From contig CM064872.1 of NCBI GenBank assembly GCA_032719365.1, positions 20,181,572 to 20,245,571 of the forward strand: a stretch of DNA of 64,000 bases. The letters are read 5' to 3'. Origin of the DNA: Prinsepia uniflora (taxonomy: Eukaryota; Streptophyta; Magnoliopsida; Rosales; Rosaceae). The notes below the pieces were generated by a model. The model did no database searches, was not told where the DNA came from, and worked only from the letters and a program-made list of their open reading frames with translations. Below, piece after piece: positions 23,301-34,354 of this stretch. Numbering within the stretch: position 1 is the first letter of the stretch; each line of letters opens with the position of its first letter. Position numbers and translations under genes: made by a program.

Positions 23301-26300
23301 ATTCGCCATAGCCCCGTAGGTTTCTTGACCAGGACGACATTAGCGACCCATGCAGCATATATGGCCTTCCAGACAAAGTGGATCGTGCTGAGTTTCGTGA
23401 TCTCAGCCTGCATGGCCAGTTGTCTCTCTGCATCATAGCTTCGTTGTTTCTGCGCGACCGGTCTGAAGGAGGGGTCGATGGTGAGCCGGTGGCAGATTAC
23501 ATCGGTAGAAATGCCGGGCATATCCGCGTAGGACCATGCAAACACCTCAGCGTTGTCCTGAAGAAACTTGATGAGGGCGGAGCGGATGGTGGGACTGAGT
23601 TTCGAGCCTATTCGAACCTGGCGGTCCTTGTGCTCCTCGGAAAGAGGAATTGTCTCTGTCTCCTCCACTGGTTCGGCATGGGGCGTGTGAGATAAATCGC
23701 GGGGGTCTTCCGGAGGGCTGCCCCTGAGTACTTCCATGTATTCCGGCTCCACGGGGTCGTCTCCTAGTGCCGATTCTGTGACTGAAAGTGTCTCCGTTGC
23801 CTCGGGCAGTCGCGGGCTTGTTTTAGTGAGAGAAGTGGCATAACACGTCCGGGCTGAGAGCTGGTCTCCTTGTACCTGGCCCGATCCCAAAGGTGTTGGG
23901 AATTTCATAAGCAGGAGGTGAGTGGATACGATGGCTCGTATCTGGTTGAGCAGGCCCCGACCGAGGATCGCGTTGTAAGCTGTTGGACAATCGACCACAA
24001 GGAAAGTAGTCAGCGTGGTGGTGGTGAGGGGCTCGGAGCCCATGGTGATTGGTAAAGTGACAATCCCCCGGGGGAGGACTGAATCTCCCGAAAAACCAAG
24101 AAGAGGCGTGACCTTGCGGTCTAACTCTTTCTCGTTCAAACCCATTCTCTGAAAAGCATCCCAAAAAAGTACATTGACCGAACTGCCGGTGTCGACGAGA
24201 ATGCGACCTACGTCGCAGTTTGATATTAGCGCCCGGACGATCAGGGGATCGTCATGGGGAAAAACGATGCCCCGCTCCTCCTCCTCCGAGAAGCTGATAG
24301 GTTTCCATCCGGTCTTTGCGATCTTGCCGGGTCGGCTGGCGCCGATGCTGAGTACCTGGCTAGATTGCGAAGCCCTGTTGAAACCCTTCCTGGCCCAGTT
24401 TGAGGTGATGGGGGAAGACAAGGTCGGGCCTCCACTGATGGTGTTGATCTGAAGGCGCGCCGGGGCGGCCTGTGCTCGGGTCACGAATTGATCGAGTCTG
24501 CCATCGCGGACTAGCTGTTCGACTATGTCCTTGAAGGCGATGCATTCCTCAATGGTGTGCCCATTGTACTTGTGGTACTGGCAAAATGCCTCCTTGTTGG
24601 TGACGGGTCGGTAGTTTGGGTTTCTTGGTTTGGGCTTCGGGATCATCTCCTCCACACTTAGTAGGACGTTGTCGAGCGTCGTGTTTAGGATCGTGTAAGT
24701 TTCGAACCGGCGTCTGGGGCCTGCGCCCTCTGCTACCAATCCTCTGCCTTCCTGGGGGTTCCCGCGGTGAAAGTCGCGATCGTTGCGACCTGAACGTCCC
24801 CGCTTCTCCTGATTGCGAGAATCAAAGTGAAGCTTCCTCTTCCCGGTCTCGGATCGACTGTCGTCGTGACCATGGGAGTTTTGTTGAGCCCTTCCCGAGC
24901 TTGTGGTTGGGGGGTTGGGCCGAGTGACTCTGCTCTCCTTCGGAGGAGTGTGGAAGAACTCGGCCTTCGCATGGATGCTGGCCCTTCTCATAAGTTCGGC
25001 ATAGCTCCCCCACTCTTCCGTATGGGCCGCGTATTTGAAAGGGGACTCCTTGAGACCGCTCCGAAAGGCATTGAATGCGGCCTTGTCGTCTGTATCCTGG
25101 CAGCGGGAGTACTCCAAGCTAAACCTTGCGGCATATTTTTGGAGGGTCTCGTCCTCCCTCTGCCTGATGGAGAACAGATCGTCCGTGGACACGAGCCTGA
25201 CTGTTTGGATCATGAACTGACTTAAGAATGTAGAGTGTAGATCCTCAAGGGAATCGATTGTGCCTGGCGGCAGACGGTAGAACCAGTTCAGGGCCGCGTC
25301 GGTGAGGGTGGAGCTGAAAATGAGGCACTGTTCGTCTTCCGAGGCATCGCGGTATGCCAAGGCAGAAATGTAGTTGTTCCAGTGGGTGTTGGGGTCCCCT
25401 TTCCCGGTGTATAGGGCAATCTTGAGGGGCTTGACCCCAGTTCTGTGACGGGAGCGGAGGAGTCTTTCCGAGAAAGGACCGGGGTTGGCCTTCTTCAAGG
25501 CTGGCGCCTTGCTCCTATCTTCCTTTGCTTCCAAGGCACGTACTCTTTTCAGGAGGGCCTCAATCTCTGCGCTCTGAACGTCCCCGCTGGGCAGTTGCGT
25601 AGGAGTCTCATTCGGCCGTCGGCCTTTGTCCTGGCGGACCCTCGCTTCTCTGCCCTGGGAGTAACTACCGGCCGTTGAGTCGGTCTCGTCCGGACGCTCT
25701 CGTGATTGGGTTTCGCTCTTCTTGGTTGTCTGGCAACCTCTGTCCCTCGGCCCGTGGTCCGGGTGTTCCGTGGCGACCTGGCGGTCGGTTGAGCCGTGAT
25801 GCCGTACTGACGAGGTTCGTTCATCCGACGTTTCGTAGGAGAGCCTAGCTGGCACGACTTGGCGTTCTTCCAGCAGCTGTCGGGCATCGCGGTAGATCTT
25901 GGTTCCTGAAGGTCCTGCCCCCGTTGGTTGGATGAGGAGGCGACCAGAGGAAGCAGGGTTCGGCCTCTGCTGTCTCCGCGGCTGATCCGTTGACCTCTCA
26001 ACTACAGTGTGCGCAGCATGTGGCCTGTCTGTCTGTCTCTCCTCGACCCGTAAGCGGTCGGCCAGTTCCCCTCCCGGTTGCCCCTCGCGCTGGGACATCC
26101 TCACGAGGGCAACCGTGCTTGCGTACTACTCCGTTAGGAGTTGGTTCTTCGCGTCGATTTTGGCATTGTGTGCCTTCAGCGCGGCCACCTCGCGCATTAG
26201 GTCGTCCAGAGTCTGCCGGTAGGCATCTGGGACGCTCCCGGTTGTGTTTCCCCTGGTGAAGGGGGTGTGATTGAGCTCTCCCTCGTCTCGTTCGTCCGAC

Positions 26301-26302
26301 AT
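20387..26302 (-). pseudogene. gag-pol: Tat gag-pol polyprotein, two in-frame nonsense codons
   Basis: The frame starts at ATG 26302-26300 and would be 1972 codons including TAA at 20387, but has TAG at codon 59 (26128-26126) and TGA at codon 1902 (20599-20597), both C-to-T type changes. Domains in order: gag, with the capsid-like block near residues 295-400 and a C-x2-H-x4-H-x4-C finger near 569; aspartic protease, V-D-T-G-S-S near 704; reverse transcriptase, Y-V-D-D-M near 1103; its RNase H; a second, archaeal-type RNase H (YVDGSA, NNEAEYEAL, FSDSQ) near 1400-1530; integrase with an HHCC finger near 1625, a D-D-E core (GLDLIGP, VTDNGKQF, GQVEAVNK) and a GDLVLRK C-terminal domain after the TGA. 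The long open stretch between the stops (5.5 kb) shows very recent loss of function. Products would be capsid and enzymes for reverse transcription and integration. Confidence 0.95.
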
Positions 26303-26360
26303 GACCCTTGGTATGATTCGGGACGACCGACCTGGTGAGAGAGCGTGGGCTGTTGTTTCA

Positions 26361-26380
26361 GGTTCCCACAGACGGCGCCA
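26361..26380 (-). other. Primer-binding site of the Tat element
   Basis: Read on the minus strand, three bases after the 5' LTR comes TGGCGCCGTCTGTGGGAA. TGGCGCC complements a tRNA 3' end ...GGCGCCA, as used by many plant Tat/Athila elements (often given as tRNA-Asp). The match beyond the first bases was not verified. Confidence 0.75.
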
Positions 26381-26383
26381 ATC

Positions 26384-26872
26384 TGTTGATGCAAGAAATG
26401 GATCAACCTACTCCTGCCTCGCTGAGCTTCCTTCGCGATCCCCCTCGAAATATGGTGGCCTGCACAGGAAGAGGGTAAATGCAAAGGGACACCGGTGTGA
26501 TGCCGGCCGAACAGTCTCCGATGCCTAAGTCAGTTAGGTAGAAGGGTACTGTTGTAATTTAGACAGCATGAGGGCAAGATTGTCATTACCTTTTGGAGGG
26601 GTATGCCCTTGTATTTATAGTAGCATTGAATGTGTTTGTTGGTGTTTGTCAATGTGGGATAAATGTTGCTGCCCCTGGGAGCTGACAGGTGTCTATGGTG
26701 GTCCCGGGTAGCAGTTGTGACTTGTTGGTAAGCCTGGCCGACCAGATTTGTTCGTCTTAGGTGATTCTGGGCTTTATTGGCGTGATCTGAGGCTTGCCCG
26801 GAGTTGGTAGAGCGGAGACAGGTCTGATCAGTTTTGGACCTTTAACCAGGCCGACCAGTTTGGGTATGAACA
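26384..26872 (-). repeat. 5' LTR of the Tat element
   Basis: This 489-bp promoter LTR has a minus-strand TATA box TATAAATA at 26619-26612. It is followed on the minus strand by the primer-binding site, then gag at 26302. Confidence 0.97.
26612..26619 (-). promoter_or_regulatory. TATA box in the 5' LTR
   Basis: TATAAATA on the minus strand lies mid-LTR and is preserved identically in the other LTR (15607-15614). It would drive the genomic transcript of the Tat element. Confidence 0.6.
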
Positions 26873-27719
26873 GGTCTCAAGACAGTGGAGATGGCAAAAG
26901 AGGGCCGATTCACCACCATCACCATCCAATCAGTCAGCAATTCTCATCGCCAGGTTTCACCTTCTGAAAACTTAAATCTCTCTTTCTTATCCTGAAATTC
27001 CTAGTTAATTTTTCTCAATATTTAACTTTTGTCAGAATTTCGGTTCGGGCACCGCATCTGGATCGTCGGATCGGAACCGTCAGTATGCGAAGGAGGACGT
27101 CTTCTCCGCCAGAGCCTCCATGGCGGGAAAGCTCATGATAGAGAAGCAAAAGGATCAACTGATCCAATTGGTTCGCATTCTCAACAAATAGAGACTCAAG
27201 TCAACGGTCGCCAGAGCCACATGGTCCAAACCCTCGGTCGCCGCCGACTTTATCTCCAGAAGTTCTTCCGCCGCGCCGTGGAATATCTATCCACCGTTGA
27301 CAGTGTTGACCACATAAGCGTCCAGATTTCCGTAATGAAGCTAGTCCGTGCGGTGTTTGAGTAAGTGGGCGCGGTGCTGGGGTCTGTGGAGACCGATGTG
27401 GAGAAGCTTTTGGTGGATTTGGAGGAGCAGATTTGTGATCCCATGGTGCAGTATGTAAAGGGTGCTAAATGCTGATTTGACTAATGGGAATTGTGTGAGG
27501 TTTGTGGGGATGGTGAAAGAGATGGCTATGGCAGCGAGTGAGGCCAGGGCTGAGTTGGAGGCTGAGAGGAAAAAGGCCACAGTTGCTGAAGCTAGCAGAA
27601 TTGAGGCTTTGGGTAGGCTCCGTGAAGCAGAGGACAATGTGAGCAAATTGAAGGAGTGTCTCAAGTTGTTGCCTGAAGCCAGCAAGACATCTACCAACTT
27701 AATGAAATTGCGGGAGTAG
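26873..27719 (+). pseudogene. Unidentified host gene: rest of exon 2 and exon 3
   Basis: After the second GGTCT, exon 2 resumes at 26878 and ends CGCCAG/GTTTCA at 26953. Exon 3 starts at 27036 (after TTTGTCAG) in phase: N-F-G-S-G-T-A-S-G. It then decays: a missing base creates TAG at 27189-27191, and the frame continues one register off (QVNGRQSHMVQTLGRRR...FFRRAVEYLSTVD) to TAA at 27362. It shifts again near 27455 into an Ala/Glu-rich helical stretch (EARAELEAERKKA...LREAEDNVSKLKE) ending with TAG at 27717. The predicted product is helical, possibly a coiled coil. I cannot name the family. Part of the damage may predate the retrotransposon. Confidence 0.7.
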
Positions 27720-27899
27720 TCTAGATTGAATAAGATATGAATAATGCTAGAATTAATAACCAAAAGATTTGCATAATGTTGAAGCGGGCACATTATGGAT
27801 CGTAATAATTGATGTAATAAGTATAAACTAGAGCATCATATGGTCAAATAATGTGGTTGAACAACGCTAGCATTATTACCATTTCATATACTTGCAAGT

Positions 27900-28285
27900 T
27901 GAAACTTCTATATCCTCTTATAGTCTTATGTGTTTTGATTGTGTGAAGTTTCTAAGCATGGAGAAAGAGCAAGCAAACGACGAGAAACTGTTGTGGGAGC
28001 ACCACAAAGCCCATTTGGACCAGGGCAGCTTTTTCCCTCTGAGTCCAATTATACTAAGCGCCAAAAATCAGCCAAGGCAAAACCACCAGCGGTAACCAGC
28101 ACGTATTCACTGCGTGCAAGAACCCCTCGTTGGGATGCTCGGGTACCATTAGGCTCATCTCCTTCAGTAGCAACAATTCAACAAGCTGCTTCAAACTCGC
28201 TCGGGAAAATTTCTCTTGGAAACAGAAACCATCATCAAAGGTTTGGATTTATGCTTTTGATTTCAATGTCAGTTAATTGGATTTA
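27900..28285 (+). pseudogene. Possible downstream exons of the host pseudogene
   Basis: Frames after 27939 give KEQANDEKLLWEHHKAH and, one register off, KRQKSAKAKPPAVTSTYSLRARTPRWD, a basic Pro/Ser/Thr-rich tail typical of plant protein C-termini. One frameshift separates them. Their position and orientation fit the end of the gene at 15142-27719, but no splice borders were fixed, so the link is an inference. Confidence 0.45.
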
Positions 28286-28286
28286 G

Positions 28287-29340
28287 ACTTGCCCAATGAG
28301 CAATGTAGAAACTAAAAAGTAGAAACCACTTGCTTTGTTTTATGTTTGTGTGCTGTTTTCATCTCTTTAGAACTTTTAGGAGAGTCAGGCCAAGAGGTTT
28401 GGGGACATGGTGACAGAAAAATGGACGAACTTTGGTGGTGGTGTGGTGTGGTGCGGTGTGGTTTAGAGAGCGTGGATTAAGAAATTAATATGTTGCACCT
28501 GGAAAGTGGAAAGTTTAGTCAACATGTAAGTATATTCTAGTATATTTTAGCTCACTATGGAATGATGCGGAACTGTGGAACAAAATTACAAAAAATTTAA
28601 AACCCACCAATGCTAATTTGCTAAGAAATATATTTGTTTACTAATTTCGAGAGTTGTCATGTTAGGTTCATCTTTATTGCATTATTGCTGCAGGGTTGTG
28701 TTGTTCGAGTATGTGTAATTTACGAGTAGACTACTTGAATTTAGAATGTTTAAATTTTTAAATCACAATATTATTTATGAACTTTCACTTCTTATGAAGT
28801 CTTTGTTGTGGTTGTGTCTGTTAACAAATTGGTAAGGTAAATATAGAGCAGATAAAATAGTAAAATATGTAAGTTTTTGCGTCCGAATGAAATTGTATGA
28901 GACTGTTCCTTTATTGCATTGAATTAGAATGTGTCGTATCATGCATTGACAATGAGAAACAATCAAGAGAAACAAATTAGTAACACAAAATTTCTTAAAT
29001 ATGTATTTGAGTCTTGTTTATCGCTGTTTTCTCATTATTGTTAAATCAAATGGGGAATTTAAAATCCTCTTTTATCCAACATTAACAATATGAAACTTGG
29101 TAATAAAGTCACTGAATTGAAAACAAATGATTTCATAACAAAAGGAATACCCAACTACATACATCCTAATTAGAAAATACTTAAAATTGGCTTCTAGTAA
29201 TAAATAATTGACTGAAAAATTATTTATTATTAGTAAGGATGGTGTTCTAACTAATAAACAATCTTTTAAGAAAGGAGGCTTATTTATTAATTGATTCCTA
29301 GCTAAATAATAGCTCTCATTAATATGTCTTTTATTATTGC
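28287..29340. other. Intergenic DNA without recognisable features
   Basis: This is AT-rich. A short GGTGT-rich run (about 28430-28466) stands out. No gene, LTR end or inverted repeat was recognised. Confidence 0.5.
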
Positions 29341-30130
29341 CTAGGTATTTTCGCGGAGGTTGGCTTGAATGCTTTGCAATGTGAAGGCCTTGATGATTGG
29401 CGGACGAAGACTTTGATGCTTCCTATAATGTTCCACATCGTTTGGGGAGGTTCTAGAGGATGTATCTTATATGTGTGGACACCCATCCATCCAATGCGAG
29501 ACCTTTTGGGGGTGGGACCCCAGAAGCAAATCTGTGTGGGATAGGGGGCCATGTGCGTGAGGGCCGGTTGGACCGTACAGGACCAAAGTGTGGTGGGGCC
29601 CAAAGCGACAATATCGCATTGGAGGAAGCGAGGTGTGACATTTTGGTATCAGAGCCCAACATCTGGCAGAATTGATTGTGCTAGCAAGGACTCTTGAGCC
29701 CAAGGTGGTGGATTGTAATGTCCCACATCACTCAGGGGGGCTTGGGGATGCGCCTTATATGTGTGGGCACCTTTCCATCCAATGAGAGGCATTTTGGGGG
29801 TGAGACCCCCATAAGCAAATCTGTGTAAGTAGGGGCCCACTTGTGTGCAGGCCCGTTGGACTGTGCATGGACGACGTGTCGTGAGGCCCAAAGCAGACAA
29901 AATTGCGTTAGAGGAGGCATGTCATGACACTTCCTGGAAGAAAGGCTTGAATACTTTGCAGACACAAGCCAAAAGCTTTCATAATTTTGTAGAGGAAGGC
30001 TTGAGTGCTTTATGTAGCGAAGGCTTTGAATGCTTTACAATGTTAAAGTTTTGATGCTTTTGCAAAGGAAGGCTTAAGTGTTTTGCAGGGCGTTTACATT
30101 TGGTGCTTCGATGAGGAGGGCGTTGATGAT
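29341..30130. repeat. Degenerate 24-bp minisatellite, split by a TRIM
   Basis: Units of the type 'gaaggcttgaatgctttgca' recur on both sides of the TRIM (29355-29423 and 29935-30110). They resemble the array at 48950-49062 / 55107-55510 inside the gag-only element, so this is probably the remnant of a related element outside the composite. Confidence 0.6.
29424..29929 (+). mobile_element. TRIM retrotransposon, TSD CTTCC
   Basis: Two direct repeats of about 217 bp (29424-29640 and 29714-29929) start TATAATG/TGTAATGTCCCACATC and end TG(A)CA. They flank 73 bases that open with TGGTATCAGAGCCC (29644-29657), a methionine-initiator-tRNA primer-binding site. Perfect CTTCC duplications (29419-29423 and 29930-29934) bound it. 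There is no coding capacity, so it would depend on another element's proteins. The two LTRs are visibly diverged, so it is not recent. Confidence 0.9.
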
Positions 30131-30540
30131 CACCACCATGTACTAAAACACTTGCACATAATTCATTACAAGTCAGAATTAGTTTTTCTTAGTCTGGTTA
30201 CAAAGCTGGTTTTTGTACCTCTCTTCATTGGACTTTCTCAAAAAGGTTGAGAAATTTTTGACGAATTTTTTAAGTTGGGTCATGTGAGCTAATTCGCAGA
30301 CTTGAACTTTCTTCGCTAATTTATCCATGGATAAGTCATCAGTTATTAGAATTAGTTGATTTTATTGGGGTTATGAAGCTAACATCTGCATCTTTTCAAT
30401 GCCACCGAGTATTTTGAAACCGTTCAGAACTAATTTTTGAAAAATTTCACAAGTTAGATCTATCGTGTTAATGCACAGTTTTGACCTATCTTTGTTAATT
30501 TTTCCATATATAATTCATTTCTTATCGGAATTAGCTTTTC
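30131..30540. repeat. Degenerate tandem repeat, about 170-180 bp period
   Basis: The block '(a/c)(g)gaattag(t/c)t...tt' recurs near 30177, 30348 and 30528, with 'aatt(t)atcca / aatttttccatat' in each unit. The units are strongly diverged. The length is in the range of plant satellite monomers, but only about two and a half units exist. Confidence 0.45.
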
Positions 30541-30929
30541 TTGATGGCGTCGAAAACATAACATCCTCACATTTGGATGAGAAATGATTTTTGGATTTGG
30601 ATGAGAGAGGGTTTGGGATTTGAGAACAGATGAAGATGAATGAAAAATGCTTTGATCCCTCAATCTTTTCCCTTTCATCTTCATTTGGAGATATGTGGAG
30701 ATTTATCTTCATCATACAAAGAAAAACAGAGAATTAGAAGAAAGAGGGAAGAAGAGAGAGAGAGAGGGGTATGGAAGAAGTGACATAGTGAGAATTGGAA
30801 AATACAAACTTTATTTTTTTTTTTAAACTCTCTCTTACCCTACACGTTTAAAGAAAAAAACCTCTCTCCCACAAATCCCACCCACACAATTTGTAAGATT
30901 TTAACTTTATTATTATAGTAATTCATATT
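30541..30929. repeat. Foldback-related segment
   Basis: Bases 30560-30720 ('tttggatgagagagggtttgggatttgagaa', 'tggagatttatcttcatc') are the inverted counterpart of 34355-34470 and resemble arm 2 of the foldback at 34355-35206. The remainder is purine-rich (GA)n and T-rich, with nothing further recognised. Confidence 0.5.
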
Positions 30930-33900
30930 TGTAACGACTAGGAAATTCGGAAAAAATGTAATTCTGAGAATTTTAAAAAAGAGAATTGACAATTTTACCC
31001 TTGTGTTTATTAGCAGTCAAAGTTAACTTTTTGACTATATTACTTTTTGCACATTTTCAAGAACCATTATATAGATCTCGGAGTCCTAAATTCGTAAATA
31101 GGTGGCACGTCACATGATTACTACGAGTCTAGGATACCCAAGGGTATTTTGGTAATTTGTAGATTATGGGTATTTGGTGTTCTAGGTTCATGGAGAGTCA
31201 ATATTGGAGTTATAATGGTCACCTAGGATGGTGACAAGGGTCACCATCCTATCCAGCTTGGTGGCAACCGTCGTGTTTGTGTGTGTATGTGGTATCGTGT
31301 GTGTTGTTTTACGTTTGAAAATAAACATTTACAAGAAATACATAATATGTTTTGTTGATGCAAAAAATGTATCAATGAGACTGTAAAGACACTCACGCAC
31401 ACCAAGACACAAGAACGTACGTGGTTCACCCAAATCGGACTACATCCACGGTGTTGCCTAACTCTCATTAATATAATCATAATGTGTTTTATATAATACA
31501 AGTGGTTTAGAGCCTTTAGAGGGAGAAAGTAGAGAGAAGGGAGAGCTCTTCTAGTGAGAGAATGAAGGAGGGTCCCCTAAATGAATGGAGGGGCTCCATA
31601 TTTATAGAAGTTTGTTTAGGGTTAGGTTATAGTAGTAGTGATGGGCTTTAAGCCATGTGCCTTGTGTGATCTTTGAGGTCTTCTGGTGGGCTTACCATAT
31701 GACCCAGTGTAGTATTTTCACAAGCCCGTTGCTTGGTCAGATGTAACGTCAACAGATTTATTTGTTAGATGAGAGCAGGATCAAGCACGGTTATATTTTT
31801 GGAATGGGTCATGTTAATATTGGTAAATATTTTGAGAATTAATATTAAAAAAGAAAAAGCCTAGCTGCGAGCGTAGTGTGATAGAGCTAGTTGTATTTAG
31901 GAAAATGAGCTTTAATATCCCATTATCACACAAATTATACTTTAATATCATTTTCCTTGCATCCTTACAATCTAAGGTAAATTGGAATGACTCAGATATT
32001 TGAGAAAATAAAAAATGACGATTTTATCCCTGAAGGTAAAAAGGTTGACTTTTTTACCATGACTTTTTGTGAACGAGTCGGGAGGACCATTACGAAGGTC
32101 TTGAATCCATAGACAGGTAGTATGCCGAGAATAGAGTTCGGAGAAAATCGTTTTAGGTCTAAAAAGTATAGGGGCATTTTGGTAATTTTAGCTTAAAGGG
32201 TAAGTAGGTAATTTTACAATTCTAGCATGTGAATCATGTTTGTTGATCTAGAAAATTCTTGAGGTTTCCCTCCCTTATGCATCTACCAACTTAGTGAGTA
32301 TATAAATATGTATGAGTGTGTTTGTAAGGGGCATTTGGTAGAGATGGGCCGAAAATAGGAAAATGAGAGAAAAACTTGAACCGAGTGAGGAGAATGGAGG
32401 AAAGCTAGGAAACAAAGAAAGAAAGTGGGAGAGAAAGAGAAAGAGAAAAGAAAATAGGAAGAAGAAAGGAAGAGACACCATGAAGGAACGGTGAAGGAAA
32501 TGATGTAACGATGATCGAGAAATAAGGAACCCGTGAAGTTTCCACTTCGGGTTCTCAATTTTGAACTAGGAACCTTGGAAATCAACATATGAGCACGTGC
32601 TTGACGAGCATGCGATCGTTCTGAGCTAAGAAGGAGAATTTTGGACGCGGGAACAAGCTCAGAAGCGAAGTTTGAGTTCGGCTGTGAGGCTAAGGTTAAT
32701 AACCATGATTTTGTGGTAAGATATTGTTATTTTGAGATTATATAATCTTTTCTGGTTGTATTACGAGTAATCTGAACGTGGAAGGGATGAAAATGACGAA
32801 AATTGAAGAATATATGATCGGGTCGAGTCGCCGGGTCAAACAACCCGATTTGTAGACTCGCGAGAGGTTAAAGGCGAGTAGCCTCGCACGTGAAGGCCAC
32901 TCGCGGAGGAGCACGACGGCGCATGAAGGCACTTCCGATGACTCTTGGTGGTTCGGCCAGCACAAAAGTTGTTAGTCTCTAAATTCCGAGTTCAATGATA
33001 TAAAGTTTCAGTTAATTGGACAACGTTTGGGGTTTATTTCCGAATTTTTAACATAGTAGGTTTATATTTAAGTTAATAACTAATATAATGATATTAAGTA
33101 TTAATTAAGGGTAATATGATCAGTCAAAAAACTCTTAAAAGTAAATTACTTCTATGACAGAGGTTTACAAAGAATTATCATGTGATTGTTATGTAATTGG
33201 AAGTATGGTTTAACATATGTGAGTATACTATTATTAGAAAGGTTTTGGTGTAGTCATATTTGAATAATTGACAATTAGTGATTATAAAGTTATGAATATG
33301 CTGGAACACATGAACATGATGATGGTATGATAAGCGTGGATCATAGGTGCACGAATATTCCAACATCATGATGTTGATGATGCTAAGATGTTAAATATTT
33401 ATTTATGTATTCTATTTATTATCATTTTTATTAGTGTGGTGATATATATATTTATTGCCATTTTAATCCAAATTTTAAAATTGGGAAAATTGAGGAATAT
33501 GATTACACTAATAGTTGGGATATTAATGGAGTTTGTGGTGATTGATTATGAGTATTTTTTATGTGAACATTTTCTTGGGGTATATTATGGTGCCATTTAC
33601 TTATGAATATGAACTAGGTCATAATTGAATATAATTATTATAAATGATAACATGATGACATTAAATTATAAATATATGTTGAATATACAAATGATAGGAT
33701 TAAATGAGTTTTTATTAGTAAGTATACATATAGGTTGTTAAGGATGTTTTTGTTTTACACGCGGATATTAATAAAATGATGAATTTATAAAAAGGTTAGA
33801 ACGACGGATTGATTACAAGGATTGTTATATGATGAATATGGTCATTTAAGTTGGGCGTGAGTAACTAGAGAGGTTATGACTTATATTTTAAAATGTGGAC

Positions 33901-34200
33901 TTGATTATGCAAACAATTATATATTTTAAACTTGTGATTATATATATATATATACACACCTATGTAAACGAGATGGTAAAATGTGATGAATTTTAATAAT
34001 GGAAGGAAGACCCCGAATAAAGATAAGTTAGAAATTTTCCACTACCTGTTGGGGTTAGTGGGTTGAATGTAGGCAGTAACCCCGCATGAGTGGGCGTATT
34101 TTGGTTAACCTAACAAGATATGGACCTTAATGCAATTGGTAATATCGCTTGTCTGACAAGATTTGTCAGGCGGCAATAAGACCAGGGACGGGTCCTGTCA
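30930..34200 (+). mobile_element. Old Tekay-type LTR block, interrupted
   Basis: It begins TGTAACGACTAGG and ends GGGTCCTGTCA. It contains the family landmarks 'aggtggcacgtc' (about 31100), 'gacaggtagtatgccg' (about 32112), the GCGC-type block (about 32875-32935) and the 'tctgacaag...cggg' 3' region. The solo LTR 31353-31754 is inserted in it. The flanks ATATT and TAAAT do not match, so it is old, or two LTR fragments are merged; a second start near 31978 is possible. The AT-rich middle (33040-33960) holds no gene. Confidence 0.65.
31353..31754 (+). mobile_element. Small solo LTR, about 400 bp
   Basis: Its ends form the inverted pair TGTTGATG...CGTCAACA. The 'gtacgtggttcacccaaatcgg' stretch is typical of short plant LTRs. 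The flanks TGTTT and GATTT share only three of five bases. There is no internal region, and the superfamily is not certain. Confidence 0.6.
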
Positions 34201-34354
34201 TAAATGATTTTGATATTTGCAATTTTGGCCCAAGTATACAAACAAAAGAAAACCCCTTAAATCCCACTTAGTCTTTCTCCCTCTCGCTCTCTCTCTCCTT
34301 CTCTTCCTTCTCTTCCCTATCTTTCTCTCTCTTCACTATTTGTTTTCTTTCTCT

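Larger units (their letters stand above)
15379..26872 (-). mobile_element. Full-length Ty3/gypsy retrotransposon, Tat lineage, TSD GGTCT
   Basis: Two 489-bp LTRs (15379-15867 and 26384-26872) beginning TGTTGATG and ending GAACA on the plus strand differ at only four positions. The 11.5-kb element is bounded by perfect GGTCT duplications (15374-15378 and 26873-26877). In sense order (right to left) it has a 5' LTR, a primer-binding site, gag-pol with an extra archaeal-type RNase H (a mark of the Tat lineage), a convergent antisense spliced gene, a 110-bp tandem array, a polypurine tract and a 3' LTR. The near-identical LTRs mean a recent insertion. It sits inside exon 2 of a host gene. Confidence 0.97.

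Noticed and set aside
20837..24164. Plus-strand frames over the Tat pol region
   Set aside because: Shadows of the long minus-strand gag-pol frame, which carries all recognisable domains.
30925..34205. Target duplication of the 30930-34200 LTR block
   Set aside because: ATATT and TAAAT do not match, so no TSD is claimed.
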